DNA from: Prochlorococcus sp. AG-363-B11
GTDB taxonomy: Bacteria; Cyanobacteriota; Cyanobacteriia; PCC-6307; Cyanobiaceae
Direction of reading: 5' to 3'
DNA: 64,000 bases
Assembly: GCA_003278425.1 (NCBI GenBank)
Contig: QCFE01000004.1
Location: 33,488 to 97,487 of the forward strand
Both the position numbers and the translations under genes were made by a program. This document shows, one piece after another, positions 27,039-39,086 of the stretch. Under the pieces are notes generated by a model. That model searched no databases, was not told the DNA's origin, and worked only from the letters and a program-made list of their open reading frames with translations. Every line of letters starts with the position of its first letter. Position 1 is the stretch's first letter.

Positions 27039-27989
27039 CTATGCAGTTGCTCCACCAACAACCTCAAGAATCTCCTGAGTAATTGCAGCTTGGCGTGCTT
27101 TGTTATATGTGAGACTTAAGGTTTTTGCTAATTCTTTTGCATTGTCACTAGCGTTATTCATTGCAGTCATTCGACTTGCTAACTCTGAAGCTGCTGCTTC
27201 TTGCAAAGCTCTAAGAAGTTGGTTCTGCAAATATAAGGGAAGAAGAGAATTCAATAAATCATCGGGACTTTGTTCAAAGACAACATCAGAAGGCAACTTA
27301 GGTTCTTCATTTGCCGGTGCTGAATCCTTTTCAATAACTAGACGACTATCTTTTGTTGTAATTCTAAAAATCTCATCATCTTCTTGAGCAATTCCTTGAG
27401 GATCTAGCGGAAGAAGAGTCTGGACAACTGGATTGCAACTTACAAGACTAATAAACTTTGTATAAATAACCTCTACTCGATCAGTGCTTTCTGAAAGAAA
27501 CTCTGACAAGATTTCACTAGTAGCCTCCTCAGCATCTATAGATGTTGGCACTTGCTCAAGCCCTTGAAAGGAAGCTGTAATCTTGTACTGACTACTTCTA
27601 TTCTGAAAATAAGTAATAGCTTTTCGACCAATTAATACCAAGTTCATTTCAAATCCTTGTCTTTGAAGTTCTTGATAGCGCTGCTCAGTTTGCTTAATCA
27701 CATTAGTGTTATAACCACCGCAAAGTCCTCTATCCCCAGTAACTGCAAGCAAAGTTACTTTCTTAACATCACGTTTTTTAAGAAGTGGAGAGTCAGCCGA
27801 TTCAAACTTCATACGTGACTGTATGTTTTCAAGAACTCTTGCCAAGCGATCAGCAAAAGGACGACTTCGCAGCACTTGCTCCTGGGCACGTCTTACCTTG
27901 GCTGCTGCAACCAATCGCATTGCCTCAGTAATCTTACGAGTGTTCTTAACAGAAACAATTCTGTCTCGAATATCCTTTAGGTTTGCCAT
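27039..27989 (-). CDS. atpG: ATP synthase F1 gamma subunit
   Basis: 316 residues. The N-terminal helix ([20 protein letters not shown]) and C-terminal helix (NARKE-like [20 protein letters not shown]) form the rotating shaft, with [14 protein letters not shown] in the central domain. An insertion at about 195-235 is the cyanobacterial/plastid one; it has no cysteine pair, so there is no thiol switch as in plants. It lies 30 bases after atpA. Confidence 0.95.
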   Translation of the reverse strand: MANLKDIRDRIVSVKNTRKITEAMRLVAAAKVRRAQEQVLRSRPFADRLARVLENIQSRMKFESADSPLLKKRDVKKVTLLAVTGDRGLCGGYNTNVIKQTEQRYQELQRQGFEMNLVLIGRKAITYFQNRSSQYKITASFQGLEQVPTSIDAEEATSEILSEFLSESTDRVEVIYTKFISLVSCNPVVQTLLPLDPQGIAQEDDEIFRITTKDSRLVIEKDSAPANEEPKLPSDVVFEQSPDDLLNSLLPLYLQNQLLRALQEAAASELASRMTAMNNASDNAKELAKTLSLTYNKARQAAITQEILEVVGGATA

Positions 27990-28019
27990 TTAATAAAAAT
28001 CTCCTGGATAGCCTTAGGG

Positions 28020-29537
28020 TTAAGCAGATGCCAACATCGAGGATTTAACCTCGTTTATTGACTCTTTCAGGACTGATTCAAGTTCTTCACTGAGCTTTTT
28101 CTCAGAAAGGACCTTAGATATATAATCAGGCTTACTAGTTTTGAGGTATTCACGAAGTTCAGCTGCAAATTTTGTAACATCATCTACTGGCACCTCGTCG
28201 ATCAAACCTTTGACACCTGCATAAACTACAGCAACCTGCTCAGCAAGATTCAAAGGTGCAAACTGTGCTTGTTTTAGAAGCTCTCTTAAACGTTTGCCTC
28301 TTTCAAGCTGTTGCTGAGTAGCTTCATCCAAATCTGAGGCAAATTGTGAGAATGCAGCAAGCTCATCGAATTGAGCCAGTTCAAGTTTCAAAGTACCTGC
28401 TATTTTTTTAATAGCTTTAGTTTGGGCTGCTCCACCAACCCGACTCACAGAAATACCAACATTAATGGCTGGCCTTAAACCAGAGTTAAAGAGGTCTGCA
28501 CTTAAGAAGATTTGACCATCAGTAATTGAAATAACATTGGTAGGGATATAGGCAGATACATCCCCAGCCTGAGTTTCAATTATTGGTAGCGCAGTCATTG
28601 AGCCACTACCCATTGCATCAGAAAGTTTTGCAGCTCTTTCAAGCAAACGACTGTGACAATAAAAAACATCCCCAGGGTAAGCCTCACGTCCTGGTGGACG
28701 ACGAAGTAATAGAGACATTTGGCGATAAGCCTGAGCCTGTTTAGTTAAATCATCATAAATAACCAATGTCGCCTTACCTTTATACATAAAATGCTCAGCA
28801 ATCGCTGCTCCCGTATAAGGTGCTAAGTATTGCAAAGCTGCTGCTTCCGAAGCACTAGCATTTACAACAATTGTGTAATCCAAAGCGCCTTTTTCTCGTA
28901 AAACCTCAACAACTTGAGCAACAGAAGCTGATTTCTGACCAACTGCTACATATACACAAACAACATCCTGTCCTTTTTGATTGATGATCGTATCAATCGC
29001 AATAGCTGTCTTTCCTGTTTGACGGTCGCCAATAATCAACTCTCTCTGTCCTCTTCCGATAGGGATCATTGCGTCGATAGAGGTAATGCCAGTTTGCATC
29101 GGCTCATGAACCGATTTCCTTTTAATAATCCCAGGGGCTATTGACTCAATTAAGCGAGAATCGCTGGTAGCAATTTCTCCACTACCATCTACTGGCTGTC
29201 CGAGAGAATTAACAACCCTTCCTAACATTGAATCACCAACAGGAACAGACGCAATCTTTCCAGTTGCCTTAACAGTACTTCCCTCTTGAACTCCAAGGGC
29301 TTCACCCATTAGAACAACCCCAACATTGTCATCCTCTAAGTTCAGAGCAATTCCTTCAGTTCCATCCTCAAATTCAACTAATTCTCCAGCCATAGCTTTC
29401 TGCAAGCCATAAACTCTTGCTATTCCATCACCAATTTGTAGAACGGTACCTACATTACTGACTGAAACAGACTTGTCGTAATCAGCAATCTGTTTCTTCA
29501 GAATTGAGCTAATTTCGTCGGGACGTATAGAAACCAT
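28020..29537 (-). CDS. atpA: ATP synthase F1 alpha subunit
   Basis: 505 residues. P-loop [14 protein letters not shown] (about 169-182), the [20 protein letters not shown] stretch (20 residues quoted) and the signature [14 protein letters not shown] identify the non-catalytic nucleotide-binding subunit. It is seventh in the minus-strand atp operon, 70 bases after atpH. Confidence 0.97.
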   Translation of the reverse strand: MVSIRPDEISSILKKQIADYDKSVSVSNVGTVLQIGDGIARVYGLQKAMAGELVEFEDGTEGIALNLEDDNVGVVLMGEALGVQEGSTVKATGKIASVPVGDSMLGRVVNSLGQPVDGSGEIATSDSRLIESIAPGIIKRKSVHEPMQTGITSIDAMIPIGRGQRELIIGDRQTGKTAIAIDTIINQKGQDVVCVYVAVGQKSASVAQVVEVLREKGALDYTIVVNASASEAAALQYLAPYTGAAIAEHFMYKGKATLVIYDDLTKQAQAYRQMSLLLRRPPGREAYPGDVFYCHSRLLERAAKLSDAMGSGSMTALPIIETQAGDVSAYIPTNVISITDGQIFLSADLFNSGLRPAINVGISVSRVGGAAQTKAIKKIAGTLKLELAQFDELAAFSQFASDLDEATQQQLERGKRLRELLKQAQFAPLNLAEQVAVVYAGVKGLIDEVPVDDVTKFAAELREYLKTSKPDYISKVLSEKKLSEELESVLKESINEVKSSMLASA

Positions 29538-29607
29538 GGGAGGAGAATTTAATTAAAGGTTGGAAAGTGGTGAAGGGGAAAAAATGAAAAAGGAAAAGTT
29601 GATTGAG

Positions 29608-30156
29608 CTAGCTTACCTTTGCAAGCGCAAGACCCAGTCGGCGTACCTGTCCAGAAAGGCTTGCATCGATGACCTTGGAGCCAACATTGATAACAAAACC
29701 ACCAATCAAGTTAGGGTCGACTTTTAAATCTAATTCTAAATTGTCAGTGCCAGCTACTGATTGAACTGTCTTAAGAATTTGCTCCTGCTGGTCTTCAGTT
29801 AATGAAGTTGCAGAAGTTACTGTTGCCAGAGCAATATTACGTTGTTCACGATAAAGCTCAAGAAGCCTCTCAAGGACGGAGTTTAAATAGCCTATCCGCT
29901 GCCTATCAGCGAGTAATTTCAAGAGGTTCATTAAAGAAGGGGAAACTTCGTCAGAGAAGATCTTCTCAAGAACCACTTTCTTACTTTCAATTTCAAGAAC
30001 AGGTGATGACATGGCATCACTAAACTCTGGAGATTGATCCCACAGCTCTAATACTGATTTTGACTGATCAACTATCTGATCAACTTCATTACGGCTTTCT
30101 GCAACTTGAAGAAAGGCTTCTGCGTAAGGAGTGGTGATGTTATTAAGTAAAGGCAT
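29608..30156 (-). CDS. atpH: ATP synthase F1 delta subunit
   Basis: 182 residues. Starts PYAEAFLQVAESRNEVDQI; the middle has LLKLLADRQRIGYLNSVLE and the end has the strongly conserved VDPNLIGGFVINVGSKVIDASLSGQVRRL pattern (quoted across 144-172). It is the stator link to the alpha subunits. Its ATG overlaps the atpF stop by one base (TAATG). Confidence 0.93.
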   Translation of the reverse strand: MPLLNNITTPYAEAFLQVAESRNEVDQIVDQSKSVLELWDQSPEFSDAMSSPVLEIESKKVVLEKIFSDEVSPSLMNLLKLLADRQRIGYLNSVLERLLELYREQRNIALATVTSATSLTEDQQEQILKTVQSVAGTDNLELDLKVDPNLIGGFVINVGSKVIDASLSGQVRRLGLALAKVS

Positions 30157-30671
30157 TAGACATCTCCAATATTCTTAATGGACTGTCTCAAGAATTTGTC
30201 TTGAGCTTCTTCATCAAGTTTTCCGGAAAGACTAGATAAAGCTTTCTTAATTGCTAACTCAGCAGCCTCTCTTCGAAGTTGACTACTAACTCTTGCAGCT
30301 TCTACGTTGAGATCTGAAGCTGCTCCTTGCTTGATTCGAGCCATTTCTAAGACAGTACGTTTTTCACTCTCCAAGCGAATTGATTCTGCTCTTGTCTGAC
30401 AATCGTTTCTAATCTTGTCAGCTTTCTTTTCAGCAGATGCAAGATCTAATTTCGCTTGTTTTAGAGCATTGGATGCATCAAGTAAACGATCTTCAGCATC
30501 TTTGAGATCCTGTAAAATCGAAGTTCGTCGTTTCTCAAGCATACTGCCTAAGAAACTTGGAAGGAATTTATAAAGACCAAATGCGACAACTGCAAGATTG
30601 AGTAAATTTGTCTCAAATAAATTGAGATTTAAACCAAATCCTTCAGTTGCAAAAATCAGTGAATAGTTCAT
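30156..30671 (-). CDS. atpF: ATP synthase F0 b subunit
   Basis: 171 residues. A membrane helix at about 20-45 ([20 protein letters not shown]) is followed by a long charged coiled coil ([20 protein letters not shown] onward) that forms the peripheral stalk with b'. Its ATG overlaps the b' stop codon as ATGA, so the two chains are translationally coupled. Confidence 0.93.
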   Translation of the reverse strand: MNYSLIFATEGFGLNLNLFETNLLNLAVVAFGLYKFLPSFLGSMLEKRRTSILQDLKDAEDRLLDASNALKQAKLDLASAEKKADKIRNDCQTRAESIRLESEKRTVLEMARIKQGAASDLNVEAARVSSQLRREAAELAIKKALSSLSGKLDEEAQDKFLRQSIKNIGDV

Positions 30672-31129
30672 TTAGCTGCCAATAACCTTTGAACAATTAA
30701 ATCACCAAGCTTTTCAGCATCTAACTTGAGCTGGTTAAGAGCAGATTCTCGTTGAGAATCTATCTCTCTTCTTACTTTTTCTCTAGAAGCATTAGCTTCA
30801 GAATTAGCTAAAGCAAGTGCTTCTTTATAAAGCTTGTCAGAGTCATCTTCAGCTTCAGTAATAACTTTTTGAGCAGCCTGGCGGGCTCCTTTTAGCTGAT
30901 TTTTTAAATCACTCTCAAGCTTTTCAACCTCAGCGAGCTTCTTTTTCGCCTCGGTTCGACTTGTCAAAACATAGTCTTCTCTATCTTCAACAACCTTACC
31001 GACAGGTTTGAAAAAAAGAGCGTTGAGGATGTAGGTGAGGAGTACAACCTGCGCTGCCATAAGAGGCAAAGTTGCATCAAAGTCAAATAGACCTCCCTCA
31101 CTAGCACCAAACAGAAGCAAGCTGGTCAT
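30668..31129 (-). CDS. atpF2: ATP synthase F0 b' subunit
   Basis: 153 residues, the second b-type subunit of photosynthetic bacteria and plastids. N-terminal helix [20 protein letters not shown], then [16 protein letters not shown] and a long charged coiled coil. It pairs with b as a heterodimeric stalk. A 139-base gap with an 8-base hairpin lies between it and the c subunit gene. Confidence 0.9.
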   Translation of the reverse strand: MTSLLLFGASEGGLFDFDATLPLMAAQVVLLTYILNALFFKPVGKVVEDREDYVLTSRTEAKKKLAEVEKLESDLKNQLKGARQAAQKVITEAEDDSDKLYKEALALANSEANASREKVRREIDSQRESALNQLKLDAEKLGDLIVQRLLAAK

Positions 31130-31157
31130 TTAGCAGGCGAGCGTTAGTTTAAAAAGA

Positions 31158-31178
31158 CTCTTAATCAAGTATTAAGAG
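31158..31178. promoter_or_regulatory. Hairpin downstream of the c-subunit gene
   Basis: CTCTTAAT and ATTAAGAG are perfect complements around CAAGT. On the transcribed (minus) strand it follows the atpE stop by about 90 bases. It may protect the atpE message or act as a processing signal; no T-run follows it. Confidence 0.4.
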
Positions 31179-31268
31179 CTTAGGGAAAAGTCTTCAAATC
31201 AAGTTTGAGGAAGATCTTAAACCAAAGGTAAAATTTGATTAAAGATCAACCTCCCGATTTGAAGTTAA

Positions 31269-31687
<419 letters not shown>

Positions 31688-32413
31688 TTAATGATGCTCT
31701 TCTACTGCTTCACCGATGTAGTAAGCAGCAAGAGTTGCAAAAATCAAGGCCTGAATAGCACTAGTAAACAAACCAAGAAACATAACTGGTACAGGAAGAA
31801 CAAGTGGTACTAGAAAAACAAGTACTGCTACAACAAGTTCGTCAGCCAATATGTTTCCAAATAAACGGAAGGAAAGAGAAAGTGGCTTAGTGAAATCTTC
31901 CACAATCTTGAATGGGAGCATGATTGGTGTCGGATGAACGTAGTACTCGAAGTAACGCAATCCTTTATTGCTCAAGCCCGCATAAAAGTAAGAAAGTGAA
32001 ACCAAAAGAGCTAGTGCAACGGTTGTATTGATATCAGCCGTTGGAGCTCCTAGTTCTCCACTAGGGAGTTCAATTAACTTCCATGGGATTAAGGCTCCGC
32101 CCCAATTGCTCACAAAAATGAACAAGAAAAGAGTGCCTATAAATGGCATCCAGTCTCTATAGACTTTTTCTCCAATCTGTGTGCGAGCCAAATCACGGAT
32201 GTAATCCCAAAGGAACTCAAGTAAATTTTGAACGCCCTTAGGGTCACGTTCCATCTTTTTGGTGCCAACTACAACAAGAGTCAGCAAAGCACCAATAAGA
32301 ATCCATGAGGTCATAAAAACCTGACCATGAATCCTTAATTTTCCAAACTGCCAATAAAGGTGTTGACCAACCTCAAGTGCAGCAAACGGTAAAAGAAATG
32401 GAGAGGTACCCAT
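31688..32413 (-). CDS. atpB: ATP synthase F0 a subunit
   Basis: 241 residues from ATG 32413. An ATG 11 codons earlier exists (32446), but the family starts at [16 protein letters not shown], so the later one is chosen. Five to six membrane helices; the essential Arg is in [19 protein letters not shown]. It forms the proton channel beside the c ring. Confidence 0.95.
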   Translation of the reverse strand: MGTSPFLLPFAALEVGQHLYWQFGKLRIHGQVFMTSWILIGALLTLVVVGTKKMERDPKGVQNLLEFLWDYIRDLARTQIGEKVYRDWMPFIGTLFLFIFVSNWGGALIPWKLIELPSGELGAPTADINTTVALALLVSLSYFYAGLSNKGLRYFEYYVHPTPIMLPFKIVEDFTKPLSLSFRLFGNILADELVVAVLVFLVPLVLPVPVMFLGLFTSAIQALIFATLAAYYIGEAVEEHH

Positions 32414-32486
32414 TTTTAAAGAAATGAAAAGTCGCAAATGCGACATTGTGTCTTAGTTAAACCTTAAACAAGCATCTCGAAATAAA

Positions 32487-32990
32487 TTAAGCAGATTTTT
32501 TTTGAGCAGAAGGCTCAAGTAAAAACTGGATAATTAAAGATGGCTTATACAGCAAAAAGCCGACTAAAGCTGGCAACAGATGAAGTTCGGGTACTTTTGC
32601 AACTACCAGAACTAATGCAGCCGGGATAATCAATTGGACCTTGCCAACCGAAGATGAAGATTTACCAATAGAACCAATACTCTTGGCAAGTAGCCGAAAA
32701 TAAATGATTCCTGAGCATGCCCCTAAAAGGAGACTAATAGCAGCGTTAATATCAACAAAAAGGATGGAAGCTAAAACTGCAAAAGCTGTTATAGCCAAGT
32801 TAATCCTGAAAATGCGTAGCTGAAGCGACACATATTCGGAACACTGATCCACAGAACTAATTTCTGGAGATTCAAGGTCCCCTGAAAGCTTTAGTCTTTC
32901 GCTGGCTTCATTACTTGCACACAAGACACTGTCTCCTTTTCGGGAGTGATTAGCAGGTGTAACAGGTGAGGATGCCAACAAAGGCTCCAA
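32487..32990 (-). CDS. ATP synthase protein I (Atp1)
   Basis: 167 residues from a TTG; a second TTG at 32924 has AAGGAG eight bases before it and would give 145 residues, which may be the real start. After a polar N-terminus come four hydrophobic segments (about 57-75, 80-100, 113-130, 134-155). First gene of the atp operon. Its relatives help assemble the c ring but are not part of the final enzyme. Confidence 0.78.
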   Translation of the reverse strand: MEPLLASSPVTPANHSRKGDSVLCASNEASERLKLSGDLESPEISSVDQCSEYVSLQLRIFRINLAITAFAVLASILFVDINAAISLLLGACSGIIYFRLLAKSIGSIGKSSSSVGKVQLIIPAALVLVVAKVPELHLLPALVGFLLYKPSLIIQFLLEPSAQKKSA

Positions 32991-33386
32991 TGCTCCAAAG
33001 GCCCGCGGAATCTACCATGCAGTAGGTAAAAAAACTGTGTTCGACCTTGAAAGTCCCTTAAAAATATTATTTCTTTTTACGATCGAGCACAAACAAGGGT
33101 TCAATGAGCCCAGATTTTCTAAAAAAAGAGTCATTATTACAAGAAGAGAATCACAATTTATCAATTTAAGCTAATCAAAGAGTAATTTACCGTTCTTCTA
33201 GGATCACCATGTAATTAAAGAATATGTATGTTGTTGTTTGGAAACTTTTATAAAATATTCAGATTGAAAATATTACTGGCTTATTCAAATTGATAGTCCA
33301 AAGTTTATTTCAAATAAATATTGAACTGCTCTTGGCAAATTGCTTATTAAGCGGCTCAATAGGAAAAGTCATATTCATTAAAGGCT
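32991..33386. other. Divergent promoter gap between atp operon and ftsW
   Basis: About 400 AT-rich bases without a supported gene. It must contain the promoter of the minus-strand atp operon and probably that of ftsW. No clear box or hairpin could be singled out. Confidence 0.5.
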
Positions 33387-34625
33387 TTGAGAACTCCAAC
33401 AATAAAAAGAATTGATGGGGGATCTCTTTCCACAAAAATATCGCAGAAATATCTTGCAAGAAATATAGGCAGAAATCCATTATGGGGAAAGCTTATTCCA
33501 CTTCCTTGGCAACTTTGGCCTGCAGAAGCAAGATTATTATTAGCCCTTATGGTTTTTTGGAGTATTGCTGGTCTTTGTATCCTTGGGTCTGCTAGCTGGT
33601 GGGTAGCAACTAGAGAAATGGGAGAAGGAAGTTATTTCCTCAAGCGGCAACTGATGTGGCTAGCAACAAGTTGGACAATTGCTTGGTTAGCCATATCAAT
33701 CAACCTTAGAAGATGGCTTAGACTTTCAAAGATTTGTTTACTTATTTGCCTAGTATTAGTTGGAGCCACTCTTATTTTTGGTAGTAATATTAATGGAGCT
33801 TCAAGATGGTTAATTCTTGGTCCAATTAGAATCCAGCCTTCCGAATTAGTTAAACCCTTTTTAATTCTTCAAGCAGCGAATCTTTTTGCACAGTGGGAAC
33901 GTATAAAAAATGGTCAAAAGCTATTAGAATTAAGCATTTTTGGAACATTAATTCTTTTAATTCTCAAACAACCAAATCTTAGTACAGCTGCTCTTATAGG
34001 AATCCTAATTTGGATGATTGCACTTTCTGCAGGAATAAGTTTTAAAAATCTTTCTTTAGCCGCATTATCAGGTGTAGGGCTTGGGGTCTTTAGCATTACA
34101 AGACATGAATATCAGCTTTTAAGAGTTACTTCATTCCTAAATCCATGGGAAGACCCTCATGGGAATGGATACCAACTAATACAAAGCCTTCTTGCAATAG
34201 GTTCTGGTGGCTGGTTTGGAGAAGGCTATGGACTATCAACGCAAAAACTTTTGTACTTACCTTTTCTAAATACAGATTTTATTTTTTCTGTTTATGCTGA
34301 AGAATTTGGTTTCATGGGTTCATTCATGCTCATAATATTTTTTATATTAATTGCATTTCTTGGATTAAGAGTATCCTTACGAAGCCAGAATAATTATTCA
34401 AAGCTTATCTCAATTGGTTGTAGCACAATGCTAATTGGACAATCCATTATGCATTTAGCCGTTACATCTGGATCTATGCCAACAACTGGCTTGCCTCTCC
34501 CTTTCATAAGTTATGGAGGTAACTCATTACTCTCAAGTTTTCTTATTGGCGGGCTATTACTAAGGTGCTCACTTGAATCTAGTGGCCTAATAGGAAAATT
34601 AAAAATTAAGAAGAAACTCAATTAG
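33387..34625 (+). CDS. ftsW: Cell division lipid II polymerase/flippase FtsW
   Basis: 412 residues from TTG; no ATG precedes the first membrane segment. About ten membrane helices (residues 50-400). SEDS-family marks are GSNINGASRWLILGPIRIQP, SELVKPFLILQAA, NPWEDPHGNGYQLIQSLLAI, GSGGWFGEGYG and PTTGLPLPFISYGGNSL. The SEDS proteins polymerise peptidoglycan strands; FtsW works at the septum, RodA at the side wall. The first option is preferred from the marine cyanobacterial sequence start LPWQLWPAEARLLL. Confidence 0.88.
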   Translation: MRTPTIKRIDGGSLSTKISQKYLARNIGRNPLWGKLIPLPWQLWPAEARLLLALMVFWSIAGLCILGSASWWVATREMGEGSYFLKRQLMWLATSWTIAWLAISINLRRWLRLSKICLLICLVLVGATLIFGSNINGASRWLILGPIRIQPSELVKPFLILQAANLFAQWERIKNGQKLLELSIFGTLILLILKQPNLSTAALIGILIWMIALSAGISFKNLSLAALSGVGLGVFSITRHEYQLLRVTSFLNPWEDPHGNGYQLIQSLLAIGSGGWFGEGYGLSTQKLLYLPFLNTDFIFSVYAEEFGFMGSFMLIIFFILIAFLGLRVSLRSQNNYSKLISIGCSTMLIGQSIMHLAVTSGSMPTTGLPLPFISYGGNSLLSSFLIGGLLLRCSLESSGLIGKLKIKKKLN

Positions 34626-34687
34626 AGATTTTAAAGTTTAGATTTGGTAGAGCAACTTTCATTTTTATCATTTCATCTCTCAATCTT

Positions 34688-35389
34688 GTGATATCTGACT
34701 TAGCTCAAAGAAGTGAGCAAATTATTAGATATAGCTTGGAATCACCGAGCTCATTAACACTAATAATTGTTTTTATAGGTGGTTTATTAACTAGTCTTGG
34801 ACCTTGCTCATTATCACTTTTACCTGTAACTGTTGCTTACCTTGGCGGATTTAATAAAGAGCAAAATCCTTTTTTGAAAAGCCTAATCTTCTGTTGTGGG
34901 ATTGTCCTATCTCTAATCATATTGGGAAGCATTAGCGGCCTATTAGGAAAGGTTTACGGTCAAATACCTTCCGCAATAGGCTTACTAGCCCCTATCATAA
35001 TGATTCTAATGGGATTTAATCTCCTGGGAATCCTAAAGATAAGGTTCCCCAATGGACCTGAAATTGATGTCTGGAAAAAAAATATACCTGCTCCTCTTTT
35101 GCCAATTGCTGCGGGAGTAACATTTGGGCTAGCATCTTCACCTTGTACAACTCCAGTCTTAGCTGTTCTTCTAGCTTGGATCGCTGAAAATGGGAATCCA
35201 GCCAGTGGTGTAATTCTTTTAGCATGCTTCGGTTTTGGCCAAGTGATACCTCTTTTATTAGCAGGAACAACTGCTGCCGCAATTCCAAAACTTTTATCAA
35301 TGCGTGGAATTAGTCAATGGATACCATCTTTAAGCGGAGTAATTTTCTTAACAACTGGTTTGCTAACCCTATTTTCACAATGGTTCTAA
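34688..35389 (+). CDS. ccdA: Cytochrome c biogenesis protein CcdA
   Basis: 233 residues from GTG. Six membrane helices with the redox-active cysteines in TSLGPCSLSLLPVTVAYLGG and LASSPCTTPVLAVLLAW. It passes electrons across the thylakoid membrane to keep apocytochrome c heme-binding cysteines reduced. ccs1 follows after four bases. Confidence 0.92.
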   Translation: MISDLAQRSEQIIRYSLESPSSLTLIIVFIGGLLTSLGPCSLSLLPVTVAYLGGFNKEQNPFLKSLIFCCGIVLSLIILGSISGLLGKVYGQIPSAIGLLAPIIMILMGFNLLGILKIRFPNGPEIDVWKKNIPAPLLPIAAGVTFGLASSPCTTPVLAVLLAWIAENGNPASGVILLACFGFGQVIPLLLAGTTAAAIPKLLSMRGISQWIPSLSGVIFLTTGLLTLFSQWF

Positions 35390-35393
35390 GTAA

Positions 35394-36683
35394 ATGAAAT
35401 ATTTACGTAGGATTCTCCTTGCTTTTTCAAGTTTAAAAGTTGCCATTTCCCTCTTAATTCTGATCGCAATTGCAAGTGCTATAGGTACTGCACTTCCCCA
35501 AGGAGAGCTCCCTGAAACTTATATCTCTAAATACCAAGTCCAAAAATTTCTTGGCTTACTAAATGGAGAAATGATAATTCGAATGCAATTAAACAAAGTT
35601 TATTCAAGCATTTGGTTCTTAGCTCTTCTTGCATGGTTATCTATTTCTCTTATTGTTTGTAGCTGGAGAAGGCAATGGCCAACTCTAAAAAAGGCAATGG
35701 CTTGGATAGATTATAGAGACCCTAAACAAATTCAAAGACTCGCAATTTCTCAAACATTTAAAATAGATAAGCCATTTAAAAGTATAGAAAAATTAGAGCA
35801 TTATTTGATAAATTCAGGTTGGAAAGTGCAAAAGAATTCTTTCCGATTATCTGCTAGGCAAGGCTTAATTGGCAGAGTAGGGCCTCCATTAGTCCACTTT
35901 GGGCTGATAATATTAATTATTGGAGCAACCTTTGGTGCCTTAAAAGGTGTGAGAGTAGAAAGGTTTCTTGCCCCAGAAAGATCGTTGAATCTATTGAGCC
36001 CCAATGGAATAAATCAGATAAATTTGAAGTTAACAGATTTCCAAATTGAAAGAGGTCCCAATGGACAACCCGAGCAATTTAGATCCAGTATTGAATTAAG
36101 TAATAAAGATTTCAAGAAAATAATCACTAAGCAAATTAGCGTGAATCATCCTTTACGTTTTAAAGGTATGACTGTTTATCAGGCTGACTGGTCTCTTGCA
36201 GCGATTACTATTCAAATAGACAAACAGCAGAAATTACAACTTCCTCTCAAAAGGATTGAAGCTTTAGGAAATCAAGTTTGGGGCGTTTTAATTCCTAAAT
36301 TCAATAATAAAAGTGAAGCAATGCTATTAACTGTTTCCAGTGAAAAAGGGCCAGTAAGGTTTTATAGTGAATCAGGAGTTCCTATTGGAATAGTAAGGCC
36401 ACTTGGGGAATCTATTCAAAGTGGAGAGTCTCAAATAAATGTTATTGATATTCTTCCAAGTAGCGGGATTTTAATGAAATATGACCCTGGTGTACCCTTT
36501 GTTTACATAGGTTTTGCCATAAGTTTAATAGGCAGCATTTTAAGTATTGTATCTACAAAACAGCTTTGGATAATTGCAGAAAAGGAGGCTAAGTTATTAC
36601 ATATAGGAGGTTTTGCTAATAGGAATTCAATAGGCTTTGCTAAACAATTCCCATTAATTGTGAAATCAGCCTCAATAGTTTAA
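35394..36683 (+). CDS. ccs1: System II cytochrome c biogenesis protein Ccs1/CcsB (ResB-like)
   Basis: 429 residues. Membrane segments near 15-35, 68-88, 162-180 and 365-385, with a large domain between the third and fourth. LRRILLAFSSLKVAISLLIL, AIGTALPQGELPETYI, GPPLVHFGLIILIIGATFGA and FKGMTVYQADWSL fit the ResB family. With CcsA (not seen here) it forms the heme ligation complex; CcdA upstream supplies reductant. Confidence 0.92.
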   Translation: MKYLRRILLAFSSLKVAISLLILIAIASAIGTALPQGELPETYISKYQVQKFLGLLNGEMIIRMQLNKVYSSIWFLALLAWLSISLIVCSWRRQWPTLKKAMAWIDYRDPKQIQRLAISQTFKIDKPFKSIEKLEHYLINSGWKVQKNSFRLSARQGLIGRVGPPLVHFGLIILIIGATFGALKGVRVERFLAPERSLNLLSPNGINQINLKLTDFQIERGPNGQPEQFRSSIELSNKDFKKIITKQISVNHPLRFKGMTVYQADWSLAAITIQIDKQQKLQLPLKRIEALGNQVWGVLIPKFNNKSEAMLLTVSSEKGPVRFYSESGVPIGIVRPLGESIQSGESQINVIDILPSSGILMKYDPGVPFVYIGFAISLIGSILSIVSTKQLWIIAEKEAKLLHIGGFANRNSIGFAKQFPLIVKSASIV

Positions 36684-36687
36684 AAGC

Positions 36688-37074
36688 CTATTTTAAACCA
36701 TGAGAAACTCGAATAACAGTATGTACATTTCCACGCGGATTAAAATCTGCTTCTAATTTCATCCAAGTTGGTTTAGCGGCCAAAACAAGATCATCTAAAA
36801 TTTTATTTGCTACTTCTTCATGAGAAATCTTTATACTACGGAAACTATTTATATAAAGTTTTATTGATTTCAGCTCCAATACTTTTTCACATGGCTGATA
36901 AAGCAATCTAATAACTGCAAAGTCTGGATACCCAGAGAAGGGACATTGGCAAGTAAATTCAGGTAATTCTATGGAAATCTCATAGTCCCTTCCAGGACTT
37001 GGATTAGGGAAACATTCAATCTCAGACTCCGAAATTAATCTTTCACCGTAGAATTTAGGACCATTAGTTTTCAC
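36688..37074 (-). CDS. queF: NADPH-dependent 7-cyano-7-deazaguanine reductase
   Basis: 128 residues from GTG. The nucleophile Cys44 is in [12 protein letters not shown] with Asp51 close by, and the QueF substrate motif is [15 protein letters not shown] (Glu67). It reduces preQ0 to preQ1 in queuosine synthesis. The single-domain length is the unimodular type. It converges on ccs1 with four bases between stops. Confidence 0.92.
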   Translation of the reverse strand: MKTNGPKFYGERLISESEIECFPNPSPGRDYEISIELPEFTCQCPFSGYPDFAVIRLLYQPCEKVLELKSIKLYINSFRSIKISHEEVANKILDDLVLAAKPTWMKLEADFNPRGNVHTVIRVSHGLK

Positions 37075-37211
37075 TTGAATCTCTCATAAAAGTAAAGGCT
37101 TTACAAAAGCTAATTCTTTCTTAATTAATTACAAGTCTTTCGCTAAAACCATCTATTTTTCCTATCCCAAATCTACAAAAAGGATAGAAATCTCAGGGAA
37201 AATACAAATAT

Positions 37212-37225
37212 GTATAATCAATTAC
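37212..37225 (+). promoter_or_regulatory. NtcA-binding site
   Basis: GTATAATCAATTAC is an exact GTA-N8-TAC site, the consensus of the nitrogen regulator NtcA. A -10-like TAATAG starts 24 bases after it (37250), close to the N22 spacing of class II NtcA promoters, and the ATG at 37280 is 55 bases downstream. It is thus placed to activate the 37280 gene and glnB. Confidence 0.7.
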
Positions 37226-37279
37226 AAACAATATTTCCATGAGGACCGGTAATAGAAAGAGTTAATTGATTCTCATTTA

Positions 37280-37501
37280 ATGGACATCTGGTTTATTAAT
37301 TCCAATGACCGAGTACATGTAAGGGCAGCTAGTGTCCATGGAATGCTTTGGCTTCAAACTCATTTTGAAAGCGACCATTGGGAAGCAATTGCATCAGAAC
37401 AAGTAACTCTGAACAAGAGCAATGCAATGCTGCTTGCAAATGATGCAAATGAAGCTGGATTAATAATAAATGCAGTTCCAGAGATTGCATATTCCATCTA
37501 A
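37280..37501 (+). CDS. Conserved small cyanobacterial protein before glnB
   Basis: 73 residues from ATG. DIWFINSNDRVHVRAASVHG, MLWLQTHFESDHWEAIASEQ and NAMLLANDANEAGLIIN read as a small alpha-beta protein without membrane segments. It starts about 18 bases after the likely transcript start of the NtcA promoter, and glnB follows after 45 bases, so it should be expressed in low nitrogen with PII. Family and function are not recognised. Confidence 0.7.
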   Translation: MDIWFINSNDRVHVRAASVHGMLWLQTHFESDHWEAIASEQVTLNKSNAMLLANDANEAGLIINAVPEIAYSI

Positions 37502-37528
37502 TCTTAAAAAAGTCATTAAAATAAATAA

Positions 37529-38685
<1,157 letters not shown>

Positions 38686-38781
38686 ATCGTCATAAAAGCA
38701 AACAAGAAACCGAATAAAAACCGCAGAAGTTGATGAATTTAGAAAATCTAATAGAGGATCTATAGAACTTCCTTAAAGGAC

Positions 38782-39042
38782 GTGAAGGGTAAACCCTCTA
38801 AATCATCCCCAAAAAGAAACAGTCCAAGAAAAGGGCGACTTCATTTAATTGCAATGAAGCAAGGTTCCAATCTCTTAGAGCTCCTTCAACCAGGAAGTTT
38901 TGTTAGGTTAAAGAATCAACCTAATGATTTACCACCATTCCAATTAATTTCATGTAAAGGAGGTCGTTGCTTTGTTCGGCAACAGACATGGGGACAATAT
39001 ATTCATTGGGAAGTTGAACACCACAGACTAAAATCAGCGTAA
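38782..39042 (+). CDS. Conserved small basic protein
   Basis: 86 residues from GTG. The first 22 residues are Lys/Ser/Pro/Arg rich; the rest contains LELLQPGSFVRLKNQPNDL, PPFQLISCKGGRCFVRQQTW and IHWEVEHHRLKSA, a compact mainly beta pattern. Similar proteins occur throughout picocyanobacteria. It is followed 44 bases later by purB. Function unknown; a nucleic-acid role is possible from the basic tail, which is a guess. Confidence 0.7.
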   Translation: MKGKPSKSSPKRNSPRKGRLHLIAMKQGSNLLELLQPGSFVRLKNQPNDLPPFQLISCKGGRCFVRQQTWGQYIHWEVEHHRLKSA

Positions 39043-39086
39043 ACAACAAGAACTAAGTTCTGTTTTCTTGAAAAATCTAAACTCCT

